A stretch of DNA of 64,000 nucleotides from Pristionchus mayeri (GCA_036245805.1 BTRK01000005.1:42953216-43017215), one strand, 5' to 3'; positions 28,719-43,316 are shown, numbered from the stretch's first letter. The notes: generated by a model from the letters alone, not told the origin. Numbers and translations are program-made.

Positions 28719-31700
28719 GATGACCCATTTGCACCGCGTATGCAAGGTTGGCAAATAGCCAGGCGCTGAAATTATAATACCGTATCTCTTGCACTTCTCT
28801 CTCTTTCCCTGTCCTCACTTTCTCTCGCTACCCCTTTAGAACGCCGTGCCGTAACGACGATGGAACACGGAGAGAGGAATTGAGAGAGAGAGTAATGAGA
28901 AAATGAATTATGACTAAAATAATTAATTAATTATTAGCTGAGGTTCTCAAGCTGAAAACTCCATTTTACGGCTGTGCAAAATCTAAGTTTAGTGAATTGC
29001 TTGGAGAATTGGCGCTGCGACTTTGAGGTAAGGGAGATTGAATGTCCACTCAGTGGTTCCTCTTCGCATTCGCTCATAGAAATTCAATTAACATCATAGT
29101 GCTATTTCATCAACTTCACAACGTCATAATTTCACTCAGCAGGATCGCTGCACTATTCGCTCTTGTCGTTGTTATGCGTTGCGCTACAGTATCTCATGCG
29201 TCGCGGCAGCCGGTGTTTTTGCATCAAAATTCAAAACAAAATTTTAAAATATTTGCTTAGTTTTTTCAGATACTTAGATATACCCAGTTCACTAAAATCA
29301 ATACAAAATTGACCAAACAATGCTCAATTTTTCAATAAAAATTTGGTGTGTAAAAATTAAGGGGTCGATCTTCCCAAAGAATGGCAGTGTGTTGACACTA
29401 TTTATTTATTGCATAAATTTAGTTACTGTCTAAATCGCAAGAAAGATCATTGTACCTAATGAAAACGCCAGAAATAAAAATACAGCTCTTTCTTTAAAAA
29501 CCTATCCTTCAAAAACCAATCGCTGATCCACGAACTGCTCAGGTAGCAAACCCATAACATCCATTCACCAGCAAAGTGTGCAAAAAAATTCACTCGTACC
29601 ACCTAGTCACAACGATGCTTCCCCGTTACACCAAATGCCCCGAAGATTTACGAACAACAATTCCTACATGACAACCGTGGTAAAATAAGCAATTACGCCC
29701 TACTCTAATCCCCACTCTGCAGTCCACAGCACCTCTTTTAGGACGAATTGAGTAATCCTACGAGAAGGAGATGAACGCAGGGAAGACTCCATTGGTGAAG
29801 ACAGTCTAATCGGGACCCTTGATCAGATACTCCTTGAATAATTTTGATTAAATTATCACTACTATTCAACATAACTAATATCGACAGGCCAATTTCAACA
29901 CGTGCGAAGGCACTCACTGATTGTTTGAAACATTAGAGCATATTAATTAAAATATTGGCATTGTCAGGACGAGTTCACAGCAACCGTTTGAACTATTGAG
30001 CCTAACACAACCGGCTGTAACACGACTTTACCAAACCAAATTCGTTGAGATTACGAACAAGGAAGAATCTTACGGAAATCGTAGCAAATTTAGAGCTCAA
30101 AAATTCCGTCATTGCATTCGCACGCGTTTTTCGCGTGTTTCACACACCCGCGAAACTTGTGCTTCGATAAATCATCAACAGGCTCTGCATTATTAGGACA
30201 ACAATAACCTGTTCAACTTAAACTTGAACGCATATATAATAATTATAATAACTCCATATTCCGTATCCCTCATCCTTCGACCTTAACTCCCGCTATCGAT
30301 TTTGTATCCATTTGGATCGTTTCTGGATGCATGTAGAATGGACACTCGATCTTACGCGTAGATGATGGGTTGCATGGGATCGCCGGCGAATATGACAGAA
30401 ATAGGGTTTAAAAGATTTGAAATCAAAAGCATAATAAAACAAATTAGTCAGTGTTCCTTACAGGAGAATAGTCCTTACGACAAAATGCTTCCTTGCGATT
30501 TCTCATGTGTTAAAAAAGTGGACACCTCTCACATTGATGCTTCGATGAAGCATTAACTATTCAAATCTTACCAGAAGAGCAATTCTTGGTTTGCCGCTTG
30601 ACTACTAGGAAAACAATTATGATAACTGAATAAAAAATACGTAAACAAATAAATATTTGCAAGATTCGTGGACGGGCGATGCGAGCACTCCTTGGAGGAC
30701 GAAAAGACTCTGAAGAAGATAATCAATTATCAGTTTGTTTGATACCAAAATAAATTCCTATTCACCTTTTAAATTTAGAATTTTAATCAAAGCAAATATA
30801 TTTAAGAAAAGTTGGATAAAAATTTTAGAATTGACCCCATCAACTTGACGTTTCATGAATATTATTAATCCTAGCAAACGAAAAAACATTTTATTTCGGA
30901 TAGAAGAACAAATAATCAACATTCTCCTGACTTCTCTGTGCTAATTGCCACTGATGAAACGCGAATTCTCCTAGACAACCCTTGCCCAGATATTACGACA
31001 AGATCCTCATTTCCGATAAAGTATATCCTCAAGGACCATTTTATTTCATGCCGTATACTTTTCCCTTCCGTATCCCTTTCACTCATCGGCCAGCAGTATC
31101 TTCTCCGCATACTGCACGGGAGACCATATGCGAGTTGAGAATGATCGTGTCCCTTCCTCTATCCTCACGTTTTCTCTCCCTGTCTGATCGACGAGAGCGA
31201 GAGGAATGTACAGATTCCCAGGAATGAAATACGACCATATAGATAAATTAAGTGCAACTGCTAATTCAGGATGATACTACTGTAATTGTTATTTTGTGGA
31301 GAACCCAATCGGTACGAATCAGATTTCTATTCGGAAATTATTAATGAATTTGTTCGACAGCACCTATCCTTCGGGTAACATTTTTAGTGCACATGGCACA
31401 GCTGAAATTATATTCAATTCTCGTAATCATTTCGGCGGACAACAATGAGCACTACTTCCTTACCCCCACCCCTCCCATCCTCGTCTAATTGGGGGGACGG
31501 AGATACGGGCAGGGAAGACTCTTTCGTTGAATCAAGTCTCCTTGGAGCCCCGTGATGGGGCACGATTTAAATATGTCTAATTAGGCTATCATTTGTGTTT
31601 AACATAATTTTATTTTGACAGGCTTCAGCCAGTCAAAATACATCCACTGACTGTTTTCACAATTCACAAATTCTAGTTACAATATTTAAAGAACTTGAAG

Positions 31701-31963
31701 ATTACATTGTAATCCCTTGCACTTTCCGATCTAATATAACCGTCTGCAACACGAAATTGGCCAATAAACGAAATTGGCCAAGTTCAGCCCGCTGAGATAA
31801 AATTGGCTGAGATACAGCCTTCCAAAGCAGTAATTGCAAAAACAAGCAAATTTTGAAAAACGAAGGTGATAGGCGTGTTCCTCATCCTGACTTTGTCAAG
31901 TCATTTTGGTTTCAGCGAAATCCAAGACCAAACATATTTTCCTTTTGCATCGGTTTCTGCATT
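28719..31963. other. Mirror of the gene-poor stretch 20571-23822
   Basis: Inverted copy with a few substitutions (for example GGCAAATAGCC versus GGCAATTTGCC at 28748). No gene recognised. Confidence 0.5.
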
Positions 31964-32742
31964 ACACAGCGTGTCAAAGCGAAGGTTTCCTTTGTTTGTC
32001 GCGGCGCCGAGTCAATCTTGAAACATAGCATTTTCGGCTGAAATGAACGAAGAAAATTTGAACTAAACTAATGAAAGATATATCAATGCTTAGCAACAAA
32101 AAATAAATACACATTTCTAATGCAATGTATCTCTCAGGATTGTAACTAAGGTGCCTCCCTATCATTTTTGATAATTTTGATAATCTTTAAAATTTGTTAC
32201 ATGAATTTTTCAAATTTTTACGCATGAATCGAAAAAGTTGAGAACGCTCAACAATATGGAACCCCACAGATGCAGAACTTTTTCCTATCTACGTGAAGAG
32301 ATCTACAATTTGTAGCAGCCCGTTTTTTCAAAAATGTTGAAATTTTTTGAGAAATGTCGAATATACGGCTTAAATCGCGAATTTCTCAAAATATTTCAAC
32401 ATTTTTGAAAAAATCGGGGTGCTACAATTTGTATACCTCTTCACGTAGATATGAAAAAGTTCTGCATATGTGGGGTTCCCTATTGCTGTGCATTCTCAAC
32501 TTTTTCGATTTATGCATAACAATTTGAAGAATTCATGTAACAAATTTTAAAGTTTTTCAAAATTACCTTGGTTACAATCCTGAGAGATCCATTACATTAA
32601 AAATATTTGTGTATTTTTTGTTGCTAAGTATTGTTATATCTTTCACATACTTTGGTTCAAATTTTCATCGCTCATTTCAGCCCAAAATGTTATGTTTCAA
32701 GGTCGACTCGGCGCCGCGACAAACATACTTTGACACGCTGCG
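31964..32742. repeat. Mirror of fold-back element 19792-20570
   Basis: ACACAGCGTGTCAAAG ... CTTTGACACGCTGCGC. Confidence 0.82.
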
Positions 32743-32748
32743 CATTAT

Positions 32749-33493
32749 AATGGTGCGAACAGTGTCGACGTCTAGACCATTTCTCTGGAGAGAAATCGTC
32801 TAGACGGGTCGGCCTAGACAAAATGAGGGAGAGAAGACCCCCTCATTCTCCCCTCTCATTTCGTGGGAGACCGGCTCGATTAGCGTTGTGGGTTCGACTC
32901 CCGCGCGGTGCAGAGTTCTTGCTGATTTTGTATATCTTTGATAACGACCTGCCCAATGCCATGGGAGTGTTCGTGCATGATTTTAGGATGACTTTGGATC
33001 GAATTGAGCGCTGTTTCATTCAACCGTGATGTCAGTGCGAGAAATCGTTCTAAATTAAGAAAATGAATTAAAAAATGACCCAGGGCAAATTCTCTCAACG
33101 TTCTTCTAAAGGTTAAGCGGGAGGTTATGATCCGCAATTGTGTACTGGCAAGCCAATATCACACTTCTTAATTGTTTTCACAGAATGGAATATTTTCTGG
33201 ATTCCGGTTTGCACAACAATCACGACCTCACTAAACATCGCTCAATTCGATCCAAAGTACCATAAAATCATGCACGAACACTCCCATGGCATTGGGCTGG
33301 TCGTTATCAAAGAGATACAAAATCAGCAAGAACTCTGCACCGCGCGGGAGTCGAACCCGCAACGCTAATCGAGCCGTTCACCCACGAAATGAGAGGGGAG
33401 AATGAGGGGGTCTTTTCTCCCTCATTTTCGTCTAGACCGACCCGTCTAGACGATTTCTCTCCAGAGAAATGGTCTAGACGTGTTCGCACCATT
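32749..33493. repeat. Mirror of the tRNA-like fold-back element
   Basis: Inverted copy of 19041-19785 with T-arm-like boxes at 32888-32904 (plus) and 33344-33360 (minus). One substitution is seen near 33260. Confidence 0.75.
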
Positions 33494-33548
33494 ACAGGAG
33501 ATCCGTGATATGACACTGTTCGCACCATTACAGGAGATCCGTGATATG

Positions 33549-33894
33549 ATGCTTTTTTTTATTTCCAAATTTTCAGCTGGCCATAACATCCGATAATTCA
33601 ATAGGATATAGGGACTACCTTAAATTCAATCACTTCTCACTTGAAGGCGTAGTCTACAGTGAGATCATCTTAGAGAAGGAAGAGGAACGAGGTTGATTTG
33701 CAGAAGTGACGGTTATTAGGTTAATGAGTACGGTAAGCAATTTAATTATAAAGAGATCATAGAAGAAGGAAGCATTCATAAAAAAATCATTTACAAATGG
33801 CGCAAAGGCGAATTAATGCGACAGGAGGATCAAATTAGTCACTTGGCAAAGTCTGGTTGCACGGGCAATCTATCAGATCTGCTCGAGCATTGCG
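33549..33894 (-). repeat. Mirror of dispersed repeat copy B
   Basis: Inverted copy of 18640-18985. Confidence 0.7.
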
Positions 33895-34042
33895 ACTCAA
33901 TTAATATTCAACTGGATTTTGAACAAATAAATTACAAAGAAACAGCGAAAAGGATCCATTTCGGGAATCTTTTTGCTAGAAACGGTCTCACTACACTTGT
34001 TAAAGTATATTTTTTTTCAAATAAACCCGAAACACGTACTAG

Positions 34043-34510
34043 CACAGCGTGTCAAACGGGGGAAAAAAGGCGGCGCGGAAACAATATGAAACATATCTCA
34101 AATTGAATGATTTTGCGCAAAAATCGAAGATTTTTCACACATTTGCATACATAAAAAATGATAGAGATCGAAATTGAGAAATCTGGTTGACAGATCTCTC
34201 CGAAAAGGGTTTCTGCCCATTTCTAGACAAACGCCATCTCTCTATCTCATTTCGCTACCAACTAGTAGTCTTTAGAGTATCGAAAACGATCGTTTTCTGC
34301 ATAAAATCGAAGGGTTTTCACACATTTGCGTACATAAAAAACGATACAGATCGAAATTGAGAAATCTGGTTGACAGATCTCTCCGAAAGCGGATTCTGCC
34401 CATATCTAGACAAACACGGCTTTATCTCATTTTGCTACTGACTAGTAGTCTCTTTTAGTTTTGTCAAAGTATATTCCATTGAATATATTTTGACAAAACG
34501 AATTGCCTTT
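34043..34510. repeat. Mirror of repeat block 18004-18491
   Basis: Shorter than the left copy because it lacks the TTTTATGCAGAAA duplication. Confidence 0.6.
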
Positions 34511-34692
34511 GTTCCTCATTTAATACAATGAGAAGTACGACACTAGGCAACATTAGACTGCGACGTTTATCCGATTTGATCGAGTAGGATGAGAAAATTA
34601 TTTGAGTCCACTAGTGTTAGGGAAAATTCATATTACAGTCAAATTTCAAGATTCAGGAGTAGCATTGCTGTGAACATGTATCCCTCTCATAC

Positions 34693-34779
34693 CTTGTTAG
34701 GGGCGATCTTCTCTTTCCTCACTCGACCTCAGTTTGATCAAAGACATTGACCAGCATAGTCTCGTGGTGGATACCTTTT
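34693..34779 (-). pseudogene. Mirror gpi exon remnant (GIHHETMLVNVF)
   Basis: Inverted copy of 17738-17824. A substitution changes the GCTCAAACT stretch to GATCAAACT. Confidence 0.78.
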
Positions 34780-35022
34780 CTGAAATGAGGAGATAGAAAA
34801 AGTTCTTCATGAGGTAGTCGTGATTAGATCACAAAGGTAAAGTTTAGAAAACAAATAAAGTAGGTACGGCGATTTTGGACTGATTCCCCACTCGCATAAT
34901 TCCGTATCTTCTAATCCTCACCTGATCAGATTGAGTGTGCTGGAGATGTGAAATCGTCCGGAATGAGACAAGTGTACCGCAAACAACATATCATTTCTCT
35001 TTTAAAAAATTTCTCTGCGGAG

Positions 35023-35802
35023 CACAGCGTGTCAAGGGGGGGGGGAGAAAAGCTCATTTGCGTGGCAGAATTGATCCCTTTCATTTTCGGATTACAGAGT
35101 GAAAAAGATGTGATTATTGTTGTTTTTTGTGCCTTTTTTATGCGCTGCTTATGAACTAGATCGAATTTTGCAAAACCGCTACATAGAATTGTGGAAAACA
35201 TGTCTACGCAACTTTGTGCACAAACTCCATATCGATAGCTTTACTCTCCTATGAGGAGTTCTCATTTGAGTGCCAACAACAGCTGTTTTTGGCTGTTTTT
35301 GCCATATTTTTTCATGCTGTTAATGAATTTAAATCGAAAAAACCGCTAAATAGAATTGTGCGGAAAGTCTTTACGCAATTTTGTGCACAAACGCCATCTG
35401 GATAGCTTCACTCTCCTCTGAGGAGTTCTAATTTGAATAGACAGAACTGATGTTTTGAAGCCATTTCAATGCTTTTTACAGTGTGTTTCAGTCAAAGCAG
35501 AAGAACCAACTCTGTCTGTTGTTTGATTAGATATAGTTTTAAGTATGTTTCAGCTGCCAATAACGATCGTATTTTCTGATTTTCTCAAGCTTTCACAGAT
35601 ATCAACGATTGCTAATATCTTTCACAATATTGATAATATATTTTGCCCATTATTATCAAAATTAGGGATGACTTTCCGTAAACCGACTATAGGGGTGATA
35701 ATAAGCCCTCTCACTGTAATAAGCCACAGTGAGAGGGCGAGTGCGATCCGAAAAGTGATCTGCCACGCAAATGAACTTTCATCCCCCCTTTTACACGCTG
35801 TG
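35023..35802. mobile_element. Mirror of TIR element 16719-17499
   Basis: Ends CACAGCGTGTCAAGGGGG and TTTTACACGCTGTG. It contains the tandem units inverted and a shorter G tract than the left copy. Confidence 0.68.
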
Positions 35803-36102
35803 CGGAGCAGAACCAAGAACAACATCACTCGGATTGCTAGAAATATATTTACTCGCTGAAATCGAAATCTTGAGGTTTCCTGCTCGATCTTTCCTCACTC
35901 CATCTAGTCAACAACTACGCTGTGTTTATTCACTCATAATTCTTACTGCCTCCCTCTCCCTACTACCGATTTTTTATTTACAGAATAGCCCCCACTACGA
36001 TCACCGAATGATCAATTATCACAAAGTTTTCTAAACAATGAAACTCGTATCTTCGAGTCAATAAATTGAAAATTATTCTTTCTATCCACTGTCATGCCGT
36101 AC

Positions 36103-36153
36103 CTTGTGAGTGGCGATCTTCTCGGGAACGTTCTTCTTCCTAGGTCTTTCCAT
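36103..36153 (-). pseudogene. Mirror gpi exon remnant (VPEKIATHK)
   Basis: Inverted copy of 16368-16418 with donor GTACGG. Confidence 0.7.
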
Positions 36154-36379
36154 CACAGTCACTACGATTGGATATTATTTTCTATTGAAGGGAGGATTTG
36201 ACACATTACTTTGCGGAAATGCAATATCTCATATCTCATAGTTGCAACCACAATCCTCCAAGCCAAAATGACATATTTCAGTATTTTGTGGGACGCAAAT
36301 GCAGGTAATATCGAAAAGAGCAACATATCACACATAATTGTTAGACAGTAGTTACTACATCAACAGTTCATTCACTATC

Positions 36380-36461
36380 CTACTGGATGGTTGTTGCTAA
36401 TGACGTGGACTTTGGGGTTCGTTCTGTGGTGACACATCGCCTCAGCCGTCATGGGAGGAAG
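36380..36461 (-). pseudogene. Mirror gpi exon remnant (KVHVISNN)
   Basis: Inverted copy of 16060-16141. The donor side differs slightly: the left continues GTAGGTTAGTG, this copy GTAGGATAGTG. Confidence 0.65.
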
Positions 36462-36796
36462 GGATTATTGAACAATGTACGAATACACAAAATTCCCCGG
36501 AATCATGTAGTAATCATAATTTGAATAATTTTGCATAGAGCAAAAACATATTCCAACCGGGCGCGCGTTTGCATTTACTCCTCCTTTAAAAGGAACCGGA
36601 AATTTCAGAATTATTTCTCCTTTCAAAAAAACACCCGGTGACTTGGAGCCGATGCCATGGAACAATAACATGAACGTCTATAGATGGTAATTCATTGGCA
36701 TTATCTTCGTAAAAAAATACAAAGCGCATCTCATTGTTCGCAAAGCTGCCGTACACTCATATGCTACCGTATCCTTCTCAACCGCACTCCACTCAC

Positions 36797-36892
36797 CAGA
36801 TCCGATCCGCCGAAGCCGATGTTGACGACGTCGTTGATCTTGTTGAAAATGTCGCCAGCGAAATGCGTATTCTCGTCGGCATACACGTGACA
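36797..36892 (-). pseudogene. Mirror gpi exon remnant (NDVVNIGFGGSDL)
   Basis: Inverted copy of 15629-15724, donor CTG|GTGAGT intact. Confidence 0.8.
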
Positions 36893-37200
36893 TGCCAGTC
36901 CTTGATTAGATCAATTATTTATAAATTCTTGAGACAATATTCTCCGCTTTTCGGTTATTTCGATGAACTTCGATGATCGCTTGAACCTTATCATGTTTAT
37001 CTTTACACATCACAGTAAAAACATAATCGGATCAAAATTATTCCAGAAGATGCTTAAGAATACTTACCGCCACTGTATTGAACAAGTGTGCGAGTGATTT
37101 ACTACGGAGTAGACTTTCAAAATGAACTAGTTATGTCAAAAGAACTAGTTCTTTTCAATTCACAGCGTGTCAGACCCCTGCATATTTGTTACGTTCTCTC

Positions 37201-37780
37201 GTGGAGGGTCTCTTAAACATTAGCGCTCTCTCGCGCGAGGATACGCATCGAAATTTTAGTGACGCTGGTAGATTTCGCTCATCGCGTACTCGGTGTAGGG
37301 CAACTCTAAATCATATTTCCTCCGGTTCGATCGGGGTACGGTAGGTCGCCGGCCTTATCATGAACTGATTTCAAGTTGCCTACCGATGTTCGCCAATTTA
37401 TCAAAACGTTATTTTTTAATTTTAATTATTTTGAAGCAATATATAGTTAGTAACCTGAGCTACAAATACAAGGAAAGAAAACCTTCCATCTCATCCCGTC
37501 TGAAGGCGATAAAATTCGACAAAACCCAACATATGTGGATTTTTCATTGTTTTATCAAGAGTTTTTACACATTTATCATGAAACGTGGCAGGTATGATCA
37601 GCTGAATATTTCCTATTTTTAGAGATATGAACCGTTCGGATCTTTTCGAACTAAAGTGCTTCCCATTTCTCAACGGTTAATTTAGAACACTAAATAAGCA
37701 ACGCCCGAGCTATGCTCACCGAGTACTGCATGTATGCACATTTAGGAGGATTTCGATTTTTGGCCTAGTGCCAAGCATAT
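37201..37780. repeat. Mirror of half fold-back copy 14741-15320
   Basis: Inverted copy. Confidence 0.65.
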
Positions 37781-37942
37781 GTTCAATTTCTCAGATAATC
37801 TCTCTTAATTCTCCGCTCATATCACGGGTAAAAAATAGTAAAAAGAAATAAAATATTTCTTAAAACGTTCCACTCGAAATTATTTTTGATGAAGCTTGCT
37901 GTTGCTACAGTTATCACTCATACGCATCCCTATCTCTCATCA

Positions 37943-38035
37943 CTTCAACTTCTCGATTCTCATCCCATTCTTGGCTAACTCGTCTCTGCCCGTAGCTGCG
38001 TATTCTCCTCGAGCTCCAGTTGCGTGATCAGATAC
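37943..38035 (-). pseudogene. Mirror of possible gpi N-terminal exon 14486-14578
   Basis: Inverted copy, same readings. Confidence 0.35.
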
Positions 38036-38380
38036 TACAGAGATCAAAGATCAATTATTAGGAAATTATTGCGATAATATTCTTCACATACTTCAATGAA
38101 TACTTGAACAAATTCAAGGTTCAAATTTATCTATCCACAATTTTGTTCTATTCTGATGCTAGTGCAGACACCTGGGTTGGTACGTTAACTATTCACATTA
38201 AACAAGCCTCATTCTCATACGTGATCAGAAACTTCCCGAATCTTATTTTTGTTTTCGAGAGTAGTCTCGACATAGAGGCGAGATGTCAACTGAAATGAGC
38301 AATTTTTCCGAAATTCTGGCAAGCTTCGGAAAACGCAACATTTGAAAATGTGTTGTCTAAAATGGGATTTTAAATACATA

Positions 38381-39091
38381 CACAGCGTTAGCAAAGAACC
38401 AATTAAAGGAAGAGTGAAGACAAACGCGCACTATGTTTCAATTAGAGGTTACCTCTCTTCAAGTCGCGTGCTCTCTCGCCCCTTCCCTGAGCTTTCCCTG
38501 ATCTGGCTCGCAGCCAACTAGGTATAACTCTGTTCGGAATGGAGATATCAATGTTAAAATTTTGGAGCTTCTTACCGTTGTGGAGCTCTAGGCCGTACAT
38601 ATGATAGCTTCAACATTTAAATTTTGAATTTTTAAGCTTTTAAGCTTTTAAGCTCTAAAATTTTTAAGCTTTCATATGTACGGCCTGGATCTCCCCAGCG
38701 ATAAGAAGCTCCGAAATTTTCACATTGATATCTCCATTCCGAACAGAGATATCGGTAGTTGGCTGGGAGCAAAATCAGGGAAAGTTCAGGCAACGAGCGA
38801 GAGAGCACGCGGGGGGGGGGGGGTGACATTTGCCAAACGAGCCGCCGTTCGCTTGCAATTCGGCTTGGCAACTTGGAAGTTGTTTCATTGTAACCAGTAT
38901 GTGCTCCCCTACATTTGCATATATATGGCTTGTTGCCAGGCGCTCTTGAGTTTTACTCCAAATCAAAGTATCATGGAAACTCTTAAATCACGAACCCATG
39001 TACGTTGATTTGGAGTAAAACTCAAGATCGAATGGCAACTAACCATCTATATGTAAATGTAGGGGAGCGCATACTGGTTACAGTTCTTACA
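38381..39091. repeat. Mirror of fold-back and inverted repeats 13430-14140
   Basis: Inverted copies of both elements with the G tract (mirror of 13697-13711) shorter than on the left. Confidence 0.72.
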
Positions 39092-39238
39092 CGAACGGCC
39101 TCATATGCAAGTGTACGAGTTTCAAACCAAGATGATCATGCAACATTCGAATACATGCTTCATAAAATCATGAACATGCGCTAGCTACACAGGGGAACAA
39201 TGTACGGTTCACTGTTTCTGAAAAAAATATTTATAATA

Positions 39239-40058
39239 TTGGGGTGTCCCAAAAGTTCGTGGAATTTTTTTCTGATTATATTTTCTCGCGAAGTAAAAGT
39301 CAAGAAAACTAATAATTGTTAATATATATTATAGCTGGACCTGCAATATTTTTTTGCGTCTTTAAATGATTACCAAATGATGATGAAATAGTCCAAGCGT
39401 TTTTAGTTTTTAGGAGTTTTTTGAAATTAAAAAAATAAAAAAAATATAAAAAATATAATTTCATTTCCTTTAAAGTTTCAAAAAAAAAGTTAATTGTTAA
39501 TTAGTAGCCGCTACCATACTTTCAATTAAACATATTAAATTGCATCTTTCTTTATAGGCGGGCGAAAAACATCTAAACTTGTGATTTTTATCTTGTCTAT
39601 GGAAGGTCTTTTTTTAGAATTTTTTCAAATTTTGATTGCAGTTTGCTAGTCAATTGGTCCAATTTTGCAATGTAAATTCGTTTTATATTATCTATTGCAT
39701 TTTGAAACCTCTGCTGGTAACGAAATCGATGAAAATTTTTAGAACACGTTGAAATTTTCGATTTTCCTAATCGCGATTCGGAAGGCCAGAATAGTGTCCA
39801 GTAAGTTACTTTGCAACTACAAAGTAACTACGCATAATATCTCTTCATAGGAAAGAATTTAACTTTTTTTAAACTTTTGAGCCAGAACTTCGAAATCGCA
39901 TTATTCTTGTAAACTTGAACATTTCTAATGTGTGAAGCTCGGAAATTCTAGAGCACTGATTGCTCTACTCAATTATACGTCATATTAGGCAGTAAGATTC
40001 ATCGCTTCAAAGAAACAAATTTTCGAAAAAAATTCCACTAACTTTTGGGACACCCCAA
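39239..40058. mobile_element. Mirror of the mariner-type MITE
   Basis: 820 bp, same TTGGGGTGTCCC ends and TA flanks. The interior near 39480-39495 differs from the left copy (AAAAAAAAAG versus an AACTCTAG-type stretch). Confidence 0.82.
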
Positions 40059-40647
40059 TAATTGTAATAATGTAATATTTAATTGTAAGTAAATAGTATA
40101 GCTACTCGAAAAAGCGTGTTCTCGTCGACGGGCGATGCGTGGATTACGGGGGGTCGGGTGGGCGAAGGAGATGAAATCAATTATCTATTTATTCGCTTTT
40201 CGTAATCTCATTTTTAATAATATGTCAAAATGATATCGTAATACTAGGACAGATCTACTGTACAGGCTAACCACACTGCCAAATCGGTCCCTTCAACTTG
40301 ACGTTTCAAGTATTCTTGTTAATCTTCACAAACAACGAGCAGCCAATATTTGAATCCCTCACAATATAATAACTAATCCCTGATCTCGTATCTCTCGCTG
40401 GATTGTCTCTGACAACATGTAGTAGGATGAGATAGCAAGTGAACCTGAAGAGACAGAAAAGGAAGAGAATATATATCAACGGGCATAATAAGGATAAATT
40501 TTAGAATAACCAAGAGAAAGATTTTTACAAATGACTAGTTCGCTTCATGTTACGCTTGCTGATTATAGGAGTAAACTCAGAATTCAATTGTTGAAGCTAT
40601 CATATGCACTGCCTAGAGCTCAACAACGATAAAAAGCTCTGAAATTT

Positions 40648-41764
40648 TCACATTGATATCCCCATTCCGAACATACAGGGTGCGGAGAAAATACTTTGGC
40701 ATGGATTTAACCATGTATCTTCCTTCAATGGCATCGAATTTTTTTCGAAACAGTACACATTATTTATCAGAGACAGTAGGAAGATCACAACATGATACTC
40801 GATTTGACCTCCATTGGCCTTGACGACAGCCTTGAGACGAGAAGGGACTGACTCGATTTTCTCCCATGCATTCTGGAGGGACTTCTTGAGGCTATCCAAA
40901 CTCTGGTGGCGAACAGAGCAAGCATTCTTCTCCAGTACCGACCACACACTGAAGTCAAGGGGAGAGAGATCCGGACTGTTCGAGGGCCATTCATCGGATG
41001 GAATGAAGTCGGGCAAATGGGTGGTGCACCAGTTCTGGGTCAGTTTTGCGGAATGAGCGGGGGCAGAATCCTGCTGGAAGGTCCAATGACGTCCTTTGAA
41101 GTGGGAACGAGACCAAGGGAGGAGGTTCTTCTCCAGAATCTCCTTGATGTAGTAGTTCTTGTCCACCTTCACACCGGGCTTGACGAAGACGAGGGGGGTC
41201 TTGCCAGTCGCACAGACCCCTGCCCAAACCATCACCGATTGCGGGTGGGAAACACGTGAGACAATTCTTCCTCGGGCATTGTCTTGCTGACTTGACTTGG
41301 CAGTGATCCTCGTGTTCTGGCTGTTGAAGACCTGCTCCACCGTGAACACCTTATCATCGGAGTAGAAAGTCGTGAGATGTTCGCCATGTGCGATCCTCCC
41401 TAAGAGCTTCTTGCATCTCTTGAAGGGGGTGGGACGTCTTGTAAGGGTGGGACGTGAGACCAGAGTGAACTATCTTGCGCACCGAATGCTCGTCGATTCC
41501 GAGATCACGGGCCATATTTCTCAGAGATGGGATGGGATCACGTGCAACTCGCATCTGCACGATTTTCTTGTTCTTCCGAGTGACAGCAGTGTGAGGTCTG
41601 CCCACTCTAGTACGGTCCTTAGTCGTGCCCAGAGCCTTGAAGCGGCAGATGGAATTGTGAACGGTCTGACGGGAATCTCGGAGTTTCTTCAAAATTCCAG
41701 CTGGGGGCTCGCCGAGGGTCCAATGGTCAATAATGGATTTCCGGTACTGGTGTGGTCGAGTCAT
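40648..41764 (-). pseudogene. DD37D transposase, frameshifted, right-arm copy
   Basis: Same two frames (136 aa, then 233 aa) and the same frameshift before the first catalytic Asp as in the left arm. One difference is seen: VWAGVCATG here, VWAEVCATG on the left. Gly is the commoner residue at this position in related transposases as I recall them, so the left arm probably carries the derived state. Confidence 0.85.
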
Positions 41765-41904
41765 TACTAGGGGATACTATTTGAAGTGCGCATTGAACAC
41801 CTCGAGTGGTATACTAAAACGTGTTATAACATGCATTAACAGGTTGATAGGACTGATGAAATATTCTAGTTCAAACTTTGTCAAAGTACTTTCTCCGCAC
41901 CCTG
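40676..41904 (-). mobile_element. DD37D mariner-like element, right-arm copy
   Basis: 1229 bp with TIRs CAGGGTGCGGAGAAA and TA flanks, inverted copy of 10625-11853. Confidence 0.88.
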
Positions 41905-43316
41905 TAGTTATAGCTAGTTGGCAGGGAGCCAGATCAGGGAAAGCTCTGGGAAGAGGGCGAGATAGCACGCGACTTGAAGAGAGCGCGTTCCTTGGTGAAA
42001 CATTTTCCAACCGGGCGCGCGTTTGCATTTACTCCTCCTTTAACTCCCAATCGAATTTTGAAATTCTGTCTCAAAATATTTTTACTCTAATAGCAATGTT
42101 ATTGTGAATCTTAACAGCTAAAAAAAATTACTGTAGTTTCTTCCACGCTCCGTTGCAGTTTCACGTTCACATAGAATACTATTCGGCAGTGAAGAAGCAA
42201 TGCTTCTGACTCATCCACGAGTGATAGAAAACTCAATTTGTTATAGCACGGTAAGTACCTCCTATATCTGGAGGGCCAACTTAAACTAGTAGATTCGGTG
42301 CTTCAAAACTATACCAAAGTAAACAGAATAAATGATTACGGTGTTGATTTCAATCCATAATGAAGCAGTTCCTGCAATCAAAAGCAATTTAAAGCTAACA
42401 GTAACGGCCATAAAACAAAATCACCCAGTCGAATTTGGCTAGAACGAAATCGATGAATTAGCGCTCATCTTTTTTATCAGGAGAAAACTAACTTGTATAC
42501 CCTTTAAGTGCTTCTAGAAATCAACAACATACTCTGGATTATTACGACTGCAATGCAGTCTTCTTGTGAACTAAAAACATTAGTAATTATTGTAAATAGG
42601 TAAATTAATATTCTAACCACTGTAAGAAGGTGTCCTCGTCGACGGGCGATGTGAGTACACCCCCCCCCCCCTTGGAGGAAGGGTCAGCTCTGGAGGAGAC
42701 AATCAATTATAGATTTTTCTTAAATGAGTTCTCGGAGGAATGAATGTTTCAGAGTCTCACAGCGAAAATTATGCGCTCTTCCATGTTCATCTCCCCTCTC
42801 GCGCTGTGTGACTGAGAACGATCGTGTGTCTGACTCTCTCAATACTGCGCGCTCTCTCACATTGCCTGATCGAAGAGAAGATGATCGCATCGGAAAAGCG
42901 ACAAGGAATGGAAAAAATGAAGATCGAACATGTATCACGGAAAGATGTGTTCCTATTTGAGGAGTTTTTTTCGTATTCGCCGCCGTGGCACAAATTAAGG
43001 TTTTTTTCTCGAACAGGTCATGCATATATAGAACCCATAACCGCCATTCACCTGTTACCACTGCGACTATAAAACGATAGACAATCGATCAATGATCAAG
43101 AAGCATATCTCCTCCTTCTCTTCAATCTGCGCTCGTCGCCTGGATTGAGTTGAAATCAAACAGCATGATACGCGTGCACTGGAATGAAACCTCTCGGTAC
43201 CGTTTAGTACTGTTCAAAGTAACGTATTTTGCAGACAAAAGAAGAAAATCATTAAAGACACCCTGATTGCAGGACATATATTCAGTGGTTGAAACCACAA
43301 TGTTCAGGTCGACTTC